Shown piece after piece: positions 55,574-64,000 of a stretch of 64,000 nt of DNA. The stretch is from Streptomyces sp. TG1A-60. Lineage in GTDB: Bacteria; Actinomycetota; Actinomycetes; Streptomycetales; Streptomycetaceae. The position numbers were made by a program, and so were the translations under genes. Where the stretch lies: NCBI RefSeq assembly GCF_037201975.1, contig NZ_CP147520.1, positions 7,192,001-7,256,000 on the forward strand. The letters run 5' to 3'. The first letter of the stretch is position 1, and each line of letters begins with the position of its first letter. The notes under the pieces were generated by a model. That model worked only from the letters and a program-made list of their open reading frames with translations, was not told the origin of the DNA and made no database searches.

Positions 55574-56932
55574 TCAGGGCTGGAAGGGCATCGTCCAGCA
55601 GTTGGACGTGGCGGACCTGCCCTCCAGACGGTCGGTGAGCCAGGAGATCGCCTCTCCCTGGTCGGTGAGGAGGGGGGCGAGGTGGTTGGTGAGGATCCTG
55701 TCGCCGAGGTTGGGCAGGCTGACGGCCTCGTAGGTGACGTTGCCGCCCTTGCGGCACCAGTCGACGGCCAGTTGGCGGGCCTGACCGTGCGGCACGATGT
55801 CGTCCTGAATGCCGGTGGCCACACGGACCGGGCCGGTTGGCCTGAGCGTGCCGATGCGCTGATTGTCGAGGATGGCCTGGGCGCGGGGCTCGGCGGCGAT
55901 GATCTCGGCGAGGGATTTGCCGCTGGTCGTCCACGCCGTGGTCCGGCTGAAGCCGTAGCTGAGGATCGCGTCGCCGACGCACATGGTCGACGTGTCGGCG
56001 AGGGCCTTGCGTCCGGCGTCGTTGAGGTTCGCCTCGATGAGGGCGCGCACCTCGGGGTAGGTCTGCGCGAAGCCGTTGACCGACCAGCCCAGGGCACTGA
56101 CCAGAGCGCTGCCGTCGATCCCCTTCATGACGGAGGTCAGGTTGGCGGGCGGCGCGCCGGCGTAGGTGCCGGCCAGTTGGACGTCGGGCGCGTAGGCGGG
56201 CTGGAGTTCGGCCGCTGACGCGCTGGCGCCGCCGCCCTCGCTGTAGCCGTACAGGCCGACGCGGGAGCCGGAGGTGAGGGAGGTGCCGGGGAGCGCGCGC
56301 GCCGCACGGACGGCGTCGAGCACCGCGCGCCCCGCGTCCAGGCGGTTGACGTAGGTGTGGAGACGGTCGGTGGTGCCCAGGCCGACGTAGTCGGTGACGA
56401 CGACGGCGGCTCCGGTGGCGAGGAGACGGTAGATCGCCAGGTTCTCGTAGGCGATGGACAGGGTTTCCCCGTTGAGGGTGAGCGGGTGTTGCAGGGCGAA
56501 CGAGGGCGCGCACTGGTCGCCCTGGCCCATGGTGCCCGAGGCCACCGCCACCAGGGGGCGGGGCCCGTCTCCCTTCCACTGCGCCGACGGCTCGATGTAG
56601 GCGCCCGTCACCGCGACGGCGCTGCCGCTCGAGTCGGTGGACTTGTACATCAGGCGGGTGGCCGTGCCCGGCAGGGGGCGGCCGTCGAGCCCGGGCAGCG
56701 AGAGTCCCAGGGGGAGGGGCTCTTGCCGGATCAAGGTGCCGTTGGCGGCGGGCAGTTGGGCGGGCGGGGTGTAGAAGGCCGGGATGGTGACTCCCCGGGA
56801 CACGACAGGTTCGGTGTCGGTCCCGGTGGCACCGGCCGGGGCGGCGCCGACACACACGCACGCCACGGTGGCGATCGCGGCGGCGGTCAGGCGGTTGAAC
56901 GTGGAACGCGGACGGGTTCTGTAACGGCTCAC
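55574..56932 (-). CDS. Secreted lipase (secretory lipase / LIP family)
   Basis: A 452-residue exported alpha/beta hydrolase. The signal peptide (RLTAAAIATVACVCVGAAPAG, approximately residues 14-34) has an AxA-type end. The nucleophile elbow is GLYGYSEGGGASASA (Ser in GxSxG); late motifs VRVATGIQDDIVPHGQARQL (Asp) and LTNHLAPLLTD (His) complete a probable triad. It resembles the LIP family that hydrolyses triacylglycerols or other esters. GTG 56932 is six bases after GAGGAG. Confidence 0.87.
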   Translation of the reverse strand: MSRYRTRPRSTFNRLTAAAIATVACVCVGAAPAGATGTDTEPVVSRGVTIPAFYTPPAQLPAANGTLIRQEPLPLGLSLPGLDGRPLPGTATRLMYKSTDSSGSAVAVTGAYIEPSAQWKGDGPRPLVAVASGTMGQGDQCAPSFALQHPLTLNGETLSIAYENLAIYRLLATGAAVVVTDYVGLGTTDRLHTYVNRLDAGRAVLDAVRAARALPGTSLTSGSRVGLYGYSEGGGASASAAELQPAYAPDVQLAGTYAGAPPANLTSVMKGIDGSALVSALGWSVNGFAQTYPEVRALIEANLNDAGRKALADTSTMCVGDAILSYGFSRTTAWTTSGKSLAEIIAAEPRAQAILDNQRIGTLRPTGPVRVATGIQDDIVPHGQARQLAVDWCRKGGNVTYEAVSLPNLGDRILTNHLAPLLTDQGEAISWLTDRLEGRSATSNCWTMPFQP

Positions 56933-57792
56933 AGTTCACTCCTCGCGCTGCTTCGTTGCAGGGTGCGCGAAAAACTAGCACCGTTAGTTAAAGTCGACAG
57001 CGCCCACCTAAGTTACGCTTCGGTAACCATTTGTCGGAGTGGGTGCGTGGCGTGGTGCATCGGGTCGGGCCGATCGCCAAGGCCTCGTCCCTGGCGAGTG
57101 GCCGGCTGCCGGAGCACCCGCACCTTGTCCGGTGCCCTCGCCCGGTCGTCCTTCGGGCATCAGCCCGATGTGCGTACGCCGGTCCCAGAGGCCGGCCTCG
57201 TCGAGCGCTCCCCGGTGGCCGGCCGTCCGCGGCGGCTCGGCCCGGTGCCGGGGTGTTTCGTCGGCTGAGGCTCTGCACGAGGAGGCGGGATGCGGGCTGT
57301 TGGCCCGGAAACGGTCCGGATCCCGATCCCGGACGTGATCTGACCGAAGGACCCGGTTTGCTGGGAGCAGGCACGGTAGGTGGTCGGATCGACACCGCCC
57401 GCGGCTGGGGAAGCCCGGGCCGCTGAGTCCCTCGCAGCGTCTCGCCCGTGATCGCGTGACGGCGTGCCGGGACCCGATCGGGAGCGCGGCTTACGGCGAC
57501 CGCCAACTGGCCGACAGGCTGACCGTGCGCAGAGACCCGATCACGGGGATGACGAAGTCCGCCGCCGGTGCCGCACGGTCTCGGGGACCTGCCGCTCCCC
57601 CGGACCGCGGCGCCCGCCCTGGTTTCGAGGACGGCCGTACCCTGCGCGGTGTCGTCCCCGGGGACCAGGAGGCGCGAGGGGGCGGGACCGGGCCAGGCCC
57701 GTGGAGCACCGCTGAAAACCCAGTGGAAGCGGTGTCGGTGGGGCCGCCTATGCTTCACCGGACGATCACGCGGGACCAGGGGAGGGCGCGGC
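56933..57792. other. Intergenic region, about 860 bp
   Basis: Divergent gap between the lipase and the Hsp90 group. All open frames look like GC-rich shadows. The promoter of the three-gene group should be near its right end, but I cannot place it. Confidence 0.45.
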
Positions 57793-58779
57793 ATGTTCGG
57801 CAAGCTGTTCGGTAGGGGGGCGGAGAGACCGGCGGCGGATCCGCACGCGCTTCCCGTCCCGCGCAGGCAGAGGAACGGGATGTACACGCTGCGCGCGCTC
57901 GGGGACGTGCGGGTGCTCGCGCTGGTGGAGGCGGCCGACGCGGGTGACTGGGAGGCCGTGAAGGAGGCGCTGGCCCCCTTCGACCTCGGCCGCGACCACC
58001 AGGTTCTCGGTGAGCTGGCCGACTTGGACGGTGTGCAGGACTGGATCGGCCGGGCCGTCGAGGAGGACAAGGAGCACCGGGCGACGGCCCTGCTGGTATC
58101 CGGGACGCGCCACATCAGCTGGGGCTGGGAGGCGCGCACCGCCGCGCGTGCCGTGAACGTCACGCAGGAGCAGTGGCGGGTCTTCCACGAGCGGCTCCGT
58201 ATCGCCGAGGAGCAGCTGTTCGAGGCCGCCGAGTTGCAGCCGGAATGGGTCACGCCATGGCGCCGCCTCCTCACCTCCGGTCGCGGCACGTCGCTGGGTC
58301 CCGCCGTCAACGAGACGCGGCTCGACGCCGCCCTGCGCCGCGACCCGCTGGACCTGGAGACCCATCTCGAGTGGGTGTCGCAGTTGCAGCCCCGTTGGGG
58401 CGGCGAGCCGGGCCAGGCCCTGGCATTCGCCCGCGACGCGCTCGCCGGCGCCCCGCAGGGGCACCGTCTCGGCTGCGTGATCGCCATGGCGCACATCGAG
58501 GACTGGGTCGAGTCGGACAGTGAGGACTGCCTCGAAACCCCCGAGATCCAGGCAGAGTTGAGGGACGCTGCCGACCACAGCATCCTCCACCCCGCCTACG
58601 CGTGGCGCCCGGGCTGGCAGCACGACTTCAACATGTTCGCCATGGCCCTGGCGCTGGCCGGTGAGCGCCACACGGTCCGGCGCGTCTTCCAGGCGCTGGA
58701 CGGCGCCTACACCGAGTGGCCCTGGACCTACTTCGCGGACCCCGAGAAGCAGTTCGCGCGCGGACACCGCCGCGCCTGA
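57793..58779 (+). CDS. Uncharacterised helical-repeat protein upstream of Hsp90
   Basis: A 328-residue cytoplasmic protein, largely alpha-helical. Trp-rich positions (GTRHISWGWEARTAARAV, QPEWVTPWRRLL, DGAYTEWPWTYF) and a spacing of Ala/Leu suggest degenerate TPR-like helical pairs; it resembles DUF4034-type proteins from memory. ATG 57793 follows AGGGGAGGG. It precedes the Hsp90 gene by 62 bp on the same strand and may form an operon with it. Function unknown. Confidence 0.75.
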   Translation: MFGKLFGRGAERPAADPHALPVPRRQRNGMYTLRALGDVRVLALVEAADAGDWEAVKEALAPFDLGRDHQVLGELADLDGVQDWIGRAVEEDKEHRATALLVSGTRHISWGWEARTAARAVNVTQEQWRVFHERLRIAEEQLFEAAELQPEWVTPWRRLLTSGRGTSLGPAVNETRLDAALRRDPLDLETHLEWVSQLQPRWGGEPGQALAFARDALAGAPQGHRLGCVIAMAHIEDWVESDSEDCLETPEIQAELRDAADHSILHPAYAWRPGWQHDFNMFAMALALAGERHTVRRVFQALDGAYTEWPWTYFADPEKQFARGHRRA

Positions 58780-58841
58780 ACACCCCCGGCCCCGGTGCCA
58801 CCTGACCGCAACCCGTCGCCCCTCCCACTCCGGACTGCCCG

Positions 58842-60689
58842 ATGACTCTGCCCGACACCGCCGCGAACCCGGCCGGTACCGACCGCACCTTCCAGGTGGA
58901 TCTGCGCGGCCTCGTCGATCTCCTCTCCCACCACCTCTACTCCAGCCCCCGCGTCTACCTGCGTGAGCTCCTGCAGAACGCGGTGGACGCGCTGACCGCC
59001 CGGCACGCCCTCGAACCGTCCGCACCCGCCGACGCCTTCGGCGTCCGCCTGTACGCCAACGGTTCCGTGGTACGCGTCGAGGACGACGGCGTCGGTCTCA
59101 CCGAGGCCGACGTGCACCGCTTCCTCGCCACAATCGGTCGCAGCAGCAAGCGCGCCGAGCAGATCGCCGAGCAACGCGGCGACTTCATCGGACAGTTCGG
59201 AATCGGTCTGCTCTCCTGCTTCCTGGTCGCGGACGAGATCCACGTCCTGAGCCGCTCCGCCCGCACCCCCGACGCACCCGCCGTGGAGTGGCGGGGACGC
59301 GGCGACGGCAGCTACACGGTCCGCACCCTGCCCGTTTCCGCCCGCCCCCGGCCCGGCACCACCGTCACGCTGACGCCGCGCGCCGAGGCGGGCGAGTGGA
59401 CCCGGCCGGCGCAGGTGCACGCGCTGGCCCGCCACTTCGGCTCCCTGCTGCGTCACCCGGTGACCTTCGACGACGGCACGGGCGGCCCGGGCGCGTCCGT
59501 CAACCCCGAGCCCGCACCCTGGGGGCGTGCGTACCCCACGCCGGGCTCCCGTTCCCGTGCGCTGGCCGCGTACGGCGAGGAGGTCTTCGGGTTCACCCCC
59601 CTGGACACCATCGAGTTGGACCTGCCGGCCGTAGGCCTGCGAGGCATCGCGTGCGTGCTGCCCGAGGCGGTGCCGGCCGGGCGCCGCCACGGCCACCGCG
59701 TGCACGTCAAGGGCATGCTGCTGTCCGAACAGGCCGAGGAGATCCTTCCCGAGTGGGCGTTCTTCGTCCGCTGCGTCGTCGACGCCGAGGTCCTGCGCCC
59801 GACGGCGTCCCGCGAGTCCCTGTACGAGGACGACACCCTCGTCGCCGTCCGCGACGCCCTCGCCGAGCGGCTGCGCGCGTGGATCGCCCGGGCCGCGGCC
59901 AGCGATCCGGACCTGCTCGCCCGCTTCCTCCAGGCCCACCACCTGGCCGTGAAGTCGCTCGCGGTGCACGACGACGAGATCCTGCGGATGCTGCTGCCCT
60001 GGCTGCCGTTCGAGACCACCGACGGGCACACCACCCTCGACGAGTTCGCGCGCACCCACCGCACCGTGCTCGTGACGTCGAGCGTCGAGGAGTTCCGGCA
60101 GGTCGCCGCGATCGCCTCGGCCGCCGGACTCGGCGTCGTCAACGGCGGCTACACCTACGACCGCGATCTGGTCCACCGGCTGCCCGAGATCAGGCCCGAT
60201 GCCACCGTGGCCGACCTCGACCCCGAGACCCTCACCGCCCACCTCGACACCGTCGACCGGGAGACGGAACTCGCCGCCGCGGCCTACCTCGCCCAGGCCC
60301 GCGACGCCCTCGCCGTCTTCGACTGCGACGTCGCGCTGCGCACCTTCCAGCCGGCCTCCGCCCCCGCCCTCCTCGTCGACAGCCGCGAGGCTCGGCACGA
60401 GCGCACCCGCTCCCAGCTCGCCCGTGAGCAGGAGGGTGGCCTGTGGGGCGACATCCTCGGCGCCCTGCGCCAGGAGGCCCCGCGTGCCCAGCTGATCCTC
60501 AACCAGCTCAACCCGCTGGTCCGCACAGCCGTCACCATCGACGAGCCCGAGCTGGCCCGCACCAGCGCCGAAGCGCTCTACGGGCAGGCCGTGCTGCTGT
60601 CCCGGCGCCCGCTGAGGCCCGCCGAATCGAGCCTCATCAACCGCTCCTTCCTCGACCTGCTCGCCCACGCCCTCCGCAAGGACAGCTGA
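58842..60689 (+). CDS. Hsp90-family chaperone (HtpG-like)
   Basis: A 615-residue Hsp90 paralogue. The GHKL ATPase motifs are present: LRELLQNAVDALTARH (N box, Glu and Asn), VEDDGVGLTEADV (G1), ATIGRSSKRAEQ, and FIGQFGIGLLSCFLVADEIH (G2). The middle domain has KGMLLSEQAEEILPEWAFFVR and LRPTASRESLYEDD. The C-terminal part departs from E. coli HtpG and has no MEEVD tail. It is followed after two bases by a long helical-repeat gene, an arrangement that recalls eukaryotic Hsp90 with TPR co-chaperones. Client unknown. Confidence 0.9.
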   Translation: MTLPDTAANPAGTDRTFQVDLRGLVDLLSHHLYSSPRVYLRELLQNAVDALTARHALEPSAPADAFGVRLYANGSVVRVEDDGVGLTEADVHRFLATIGRSSKRAEQIAEQRGDFIGQFGIGLLSCFLVADEIHVLSRSARTPDAPAVEWRGRGDGSYTVRTLPVSARPRPGTTVTLTPRAEAGEWTRPAQVHALARHFGSLLRHPVTFDDGTGGPGASVNPEPAPWGRAYPTPGSRSRALAAYGEEVFGFTPLDTIELDLPAVGLRGIACVLPEAVPAGRRHGHRVHVKGMLLSEQAEEILPEWAFFVRCVVDAEVLRPTASRESLYEDDTLVAVRDALAERLRAWIARAAASDPDLLARFLQAHHLAVKSLAVHDDEILRMLLPWLPFETTDGHTTLDEFARTHRTVLVTSSVEEFRQVAAIASAAGLGVVNGGYTYDRDLVHRLPEIRPDATVADLDPETLTAHLDTVDRETELAAAAYLAQARDALAVFDCDVALRTFQPASAPALLVDSREARHERTRSQLAREQEGGLWGDILGALRQEAPRAQLILNQLNPLVRTAVTIDEPELARTSAEALYGQAVLLSRRPLRPAESSLINRSFLDLLAHALRKDS

Positions 60690-60691
60690 CG

Positions 60692-63616
60692 ATGCCGACC
60701 GCACCCCAGACCACCGACGAGCTGTACCAGGCGCTCCAGGAGAACGACCGGCGTCCCTACGGCCGCCCCCGCACCGTCACCGCCGAGGAACTCGTCGACG
60801 CCGCCGAGCAGTTCGAGGAGACCGTCCCGCTCGCGCACGCGCTCCTCGAACTCCAGGAGGCGTACACCTACGGCTCCGAACCCCGGAAGTCGCCCGTTGT
60901 CTTCGCCCGTCTGCTCACCCTCTTCGACGAGCAACCCGACGTCTTCGACGAGCGCCTGCGCCACACGCTGTTCTGGCGGTTCAAGTGGGTGTCCAACGCC
61001 CTGCGCGCGCTGCCCGAGATACCGCTGGCCAGCCTGCGCCAGTGGCTGACGGAGATGCGCGACCGGTACGAGAAGGCCGGCCTCGGCCTCCAGCCCTACT
61101 ACGGACAGGCGTACCAGCTCGCCGCCCACGTGGGCGAGGACACCACCCTCGCCTACGAGCTGTGGGCGGGCCGCACCCGCACCCGGCTCAGCGACTGCGA
61201 GGCCTGCGAGATCTGCGAGCGCGCCCTGTACCACCTCACGGCGGGCGACGACGAGCGGGCGCTGAGCGCCTGGGAACCCGTCCTGGCCGGGAAGGAATCC
61301 TGCCAGGAGGAGCCGGCCCGCTCCCTCTCGTACGCACTGTTGCCCCTGCTGCGCACGGGCCGCACCGACCGGGCACGCGAAGTGCACCTCGTCGGCCATC
61401 GCGGCTGCCGCCGCAACCCCTCGATGTCCGGGGAGGTCGGCCGGCACCTGGAGTTCTGCGCGCTGACCGGCAACGAGGCACGCGGCCTGGAACTGCTCGC
61501 CGAGAACCGGAGCCTGTTCGACGAGGTGGACTCGCCGCTGGACCTGTTCGACTTCCTCACCGGCGTGGAGGTCCTCCTCCAGCGCGTCGAACTCCTCGGC
61601 CACGGCGAACTGCCCGCCGCCGGATACGCGGGCCGCACCTGGACGGTGGCCGGCCTGCGCGCCGAGGTGCGAGGCCGCGCCGACGACCTCGCCGCCCGCT
61701 TCGACGCCCGCAACGGAACCACGGCCCACACCGACCGCCGCAGGGCCCGCCTCGACCGCGTCCCGCTCCTGGACGCGCTGGAACTGACCCTGCGCACCCG
61801 CAGCCTCGACGACGTGGCCCCGGTCGCCGCGCCCGCCGCCCGTACGGCCGCCGCCGTCCCCGACTCGCTGCCCGAACTCATCCTCCAGGCACGGACGTCG
61901 GAGGAGCAGGGGCACCCGGACGCACAGGCCTGCTGGGCGCGGCTGCGTACGCTCGTCGCCGGCCGCGACTACACCCACCCCGAGGACCCGGCCGTGGGCC
62001 CGCTCGTCCGGCTGCGCGCGGACCTGCTGGCCGACGAGGCGAGCCGGGCGGGCGAGAAGGACGAGTTCGCCGACGCCGCCGCCCTCCACGAGGAGGCCGC
62101 GGCCCTGTACGACGACGCCGGAGCGCCGGGTCACGCGGCGCTCGCCCGCGCCTGCGCCCTGCTCGCCGCCGCCGAGATGCCCGCGGCGGGCGCGGACGGA
62201 GCCGAGGCGAAGGCCGCCGTGCTGACCGCCGCCCACGCCTCCATGGTCCGCCTGCACGAGGAGACGCCCGGCCTCGCTCCGTACCAGGAGGCCCGCCTGC
62301 TGCGGCTGCGAGCGACCGCGCTCGGCCTGCGCCTGCAGGCCTCGGCGAGCGAGGAGCACGTCGCGCCGGTCTTCGCCGAGGTGGACCTGCTGCACGCGTT
62401 CGCCACCCGGCACGACATCGGCGGGCAGATCTCCGGCGCCCTGCTGCTGCGGGCCAGCACGTACGCCATCTCCGGCGACCTGCCCGCCGCGGTCACCGAG
62501 ATCGACGCCCTCCTCGACCGGCTGAAGGCGCACGGCCCCGCCTGGCACCTGCCCCGCACGCTCGGACTGCGTGGCCGGCTCCAGCTCGCCCTCCAGGACG
62601 CGCAGGCCGCACACGCGGACCTGGCCGAGGGCCTGCGACTGGCCGCCGACTGGCCGGCCGACACGGTCGACACCGCCCGCCTCCACGGTGACCTGGCCGA
62701 GGCCTGCGTGCACCTGGGCCGCCCCGACGAGTCACTGCGGCATCTGACGCGCTCGGCGGAGCTGGAGCTTCGCCGGGGCAGCCGGACTGACGCGCTCTGC
62801 ACCTACAGCAACGCGGCCCAGCTCAGCCTCGACCTGGGCCGCGTCGAGGACTGCATCGCTCTGCTCGACTCCCTGCTGGCCGAACCGGACGTCGCCGCCG
62901 GAGAGCTGGACGACCGGCTCGTCGCTCAGCTGCGCCTGACCCGCGCCCGCGCGCTGCACGCGGGGGACGACCTCAAGGCCGCCACGGCGGAGTTCGTCGC
63001 CCTCGCTGCCGAGTCGGCCGGCTGGGACGACGATCCGGGGAGCCACGCCATGATCGCCGCGGAGACGGCCGTACTCCTCGGCGAGTCCGGCGAGTTCGGT
63101 CCGGCCCGAGAGGCGGCGGACCAGGCACTCGCCGCCCACGCCCGGGCCCCGCGCTACGAGCAGCTCAGCAACTGCCTGCGCGAACTCGCCCGCGTCCAAG
63201 CTCAAAAGCAGGGCCCCGAGGGCCTGGCCGACACCCTTGCCATCCTCGCCGACGCCGACCGGATCGCCGACGAGGCCCGCGCCGCCGGGTACGAGGCCCA
63301 CGGCCGCTCCCTGGACACGGCCCTGGCCTACGAACACGGGCGGGTCAACGCCTACGCCGGTGAGTACGAGGACGCACTGGCCGCCTTGGAGAAGGCCCTC
63401 GCTCTGCTCGGCGAGCCGGGACCGGAGGACGACCGCGCCGGCGAGTGGGCCGAGTGCGTCCGCCTCGCGGGTGCCGTGGAGGGCATCTACCTGGAACGCC
63501 CCGCCCCTGCCCTCAGCCGCCTCGACGCGGCGGTCTCCCGCCTGACCGCTCTGGGCCGCACCGAGGAGACCGAGCCGCTGATCTCCCTGGCGGCCAGGCT
63601 GCGCGACGAGGAGTGA
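60692..63616 (+). CDS. Large TPR-like protein, probable Hsp90 partner
   Basis: A 974-residue alpha-helical protein built of degenerate TPR units over most of its length (for example ARLHGDLAEACVHLGRPDES, ALCTYSNAAQLSLDLGRVED, NAYAGEYEDALAALEKALAL). The N-terminal about 170 residues (LFWRFKWVSNALRALPEIPL, LQPYYGQAYQLAAHVG) are a distinct helical domain. CEACEICERALYH contains three close cysteines. No membrane segment or signal peptide. ATG 60692 is two bases after the Hsp90 stop, so the pair is surely co-translated. Confidence 0.85.
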   Translation: MPTAPQTTDELYQALQENDRRPYGRPRTVTAEELVDAAEQFEETVPLAHALLELQEAYTYGSEPRKSPVVFARLLTLFDEQPDVFDERLRHTLFWRFKWVSNALRALPEIPLASLRQWLTEMRDRYEKAGLGLQPYYGQAYQLAAHVGEDTTLAYELWAGRTRTRLSDCEACEICERALYHLTAGDDERALSAWEPVLAGKESCQEEPARSLSYALLPLLRTGRTDRAREVHLVGHRGCRRNPSMSGEVGRHLEFCALTGNEARGLELLAENRSLFDEVDSPLDLFDFLTGVEVLLQRVELLGHGELPAAGYAGRTWTVAGLRAEVRGRADDLAARFDARNGTTAHTDRRRARLDRVPLLDALELTLRTRSLDDVAPVAAPAARTAAAVPDSLPELILQARTSEEQGHPDAQACWARLRTLVAGRDYTHPEDPAVGPLVRLRADLLADEASRAGEKDEFADAAALHEEAAALYDDAGAPGHAALARACALLAAAEMPAAGADGAEAKAAVLTAAHASMVRLHEETPGLAPYQEARLLRLRATALGLRLQASASEEHVAPVFAEVDLLHAFATRHDIGGQISGALLLRASTYAISGDLPAAVTEIDALLDRLKAHGPAWHLPRTLGLRGRLQLALQDAQAAHADLAEGLRLAADWPADTVDTARLHGDLAEACVHLGRPDESLRHLTRSAELELRRGSRTDALCTYSNAAQLSLDLGRVEDCIALLDSLLAEPDVAAGELDDRLVAQLRLTRARALHAGDDLKAATAEFVALAAESAGWDDDPGSHAMIAAETAVLLGESGEFGPAREAADQALAAHARAPRYEQLSNCLRELARVQAQKQGPEGLADTLAILADADRIADEARAAGYEAHGRSLDTALAYEHGRVNAYAGEYEDALAALEKALALLGEPGPEDDRAGEWAECVRLAGAVEGIYLERPAPALSRLDAAVSRLTALGRTEETEPLISLAARLRDEE

Positions 63617-63622
63617 CGCGAC

Positions 63623-63652
63623 GGTGCCGGGGCGACATCCCGCCCCGGCACC
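63623..63652 (+). terminator. Terminator of the Hsp90 operon
   Basis: GGTGCCGGGGCG (63623-63634) with CGCCCCGGCACC (63641-63652); 12-bp perfect stem, six-base loop, seven bases after the stop. Confidence 0.88.
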
Positions 63653-63659
63653 GGGGCCC

Positions 63660-63861
63660 GCCTCCGCGGACCATCTCGCGGATGTACTCGCGTTCGGACT
63701 CGGCCAAGCCGGCGAAGAACGCGAAGAGGGCGGCGCCGTGCCCGGAAGGGTCGTGGACCCCTTGGAGGGGCCCGGTGAGCAGTTCGAGCTCGATGTCGCC
63801 GGTGCGCAGGCCGTCGGCGATGGGACAGGAGTTCCGCGGCGCCGCGTCCGAGGCGCTTCAT
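63660..63861 (-). pseudogene. Serine recombinase (resolvase) remnant
   Basis: Minus strand: MKRLGRGAAELLS, then in a second frame IADGLRTGDIELELLTGPLQ, GVHDPSGHGAALFAFFAGLA and ESEREYIREMV. This matches the serine-recombinase catalytic core (KRLGRG...LxxLTGxLQGxHDPSG...MEREYIR). The N-terminal Ser region and the DNA-binding domain are absent and one indel separates the frames. 63862-64000 holds minus-strand sequence that I do not recognise (GTCKECDAPLPD). Confidence 0.7.
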
Positions 63862-64000
63862 CTGGCAGCGGAGCGTCGCACTCCTTGCAGGTGCCGCGTG
63901 TGCCTTCCAGGGTGTCCCGGAGGGCGGAGGGGTCCCGGCCGGGCGCGGCGCCGAGGCGGCTGAAGCTGGGGGCGCCTTTGTGGAGGGGCGGTCCGCAGAG

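Overview
The window is high-GC actinobacterial DNA, almost certainly Streptomyces or a close relative. The grounds are codon use, mycothiol genes, LacI-type ABC sugar loci, and two interspersed repeats of a kind I recall as common in Streptomyces. I found no tRNA, rRNA or CRISPR array.

Layout. 1-9.2 kb: a thiamine-diphosphate enzyme remnant, a PRC-barrel protein, a complete Mrp (MnhA-G) cation/proton antiporter operon, a glycine amidinotransferase and a small Ig-like protein. 9.6-24.3 kb: carbohydrate functions, with three LacI regulators, a secreted beta-helix/ricin-lectin protein, an SGNH hydrolase, a cupin protein, and an ABC importer followed by Gfo/Idh/MocA and PmoA-type genes. 24.8-52.7 kb: a large glycine betaine / one-carbon locus. 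53-57 kb: a decayed LuxR-type regulator, an MmyB-type regulator beside a broken SDR gene, and a secreted lipase. 57.8-63.6 kb: a three-gene group with an Hsp90 paralogue and a 974-residue TPR-like protein. A serine recombinase remnant lies at the right end.

The betaine locus reads as a near-complete pathway. A BCCT carrier imports betaine. Two Rieske oxygenases, a Rieske ferredoxin and a ferredoxin reductase remove the first methyl group as formaldehyde. Dimethylglycine dehydrogenase and four-subunit-type sarcosine oxidase (here with SoxD fused to SoxA) remove the other two, giving glycine. Formaldehyde goes through a mycothiol-dependent dehydrogenase and an MBL hydrolase, and mshA (mycothiol synthesis) is inside the locus. 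Folate-bound C1 goes through FolD and PurU to formate, then a YdeP/FdhF-type oxidoreductase with FdhD. Glycine goes through GlyA to serine and SdaA to pyruvate. PabB, next door, would supply the pABA moiety of folate.

The main discovery candidate is regulatory. Eleven copies of one composite operator occur in this locus. Each is exactly 36 bp: two 17-bp imperfect dyads of form GTTGC-N7-GCAAC whose starts are 19 bp apart. They lie before nearly every transcription unit, usually 28-36 bp after the start of a TTGAC -35 box. One covers the start codon of the only IclR-type regulator in the locus, so that protein is the likely regulator.

Sequence quality and evolution. Four otherwise normal genes (mnhA, a lacI, the Gfo/Idh gene, the BCCT gene) each carry one frameshift that is repaired by adding one base to a G or C run, which points to homopolymer under-calling. 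The two Rieske oxygenase genes share an identical 521-bp tract (gene conversion). Two Streptomyces-type repeats sit in frame inside coding sequence, in the SoxD-SoxA linker and inside FdhD.
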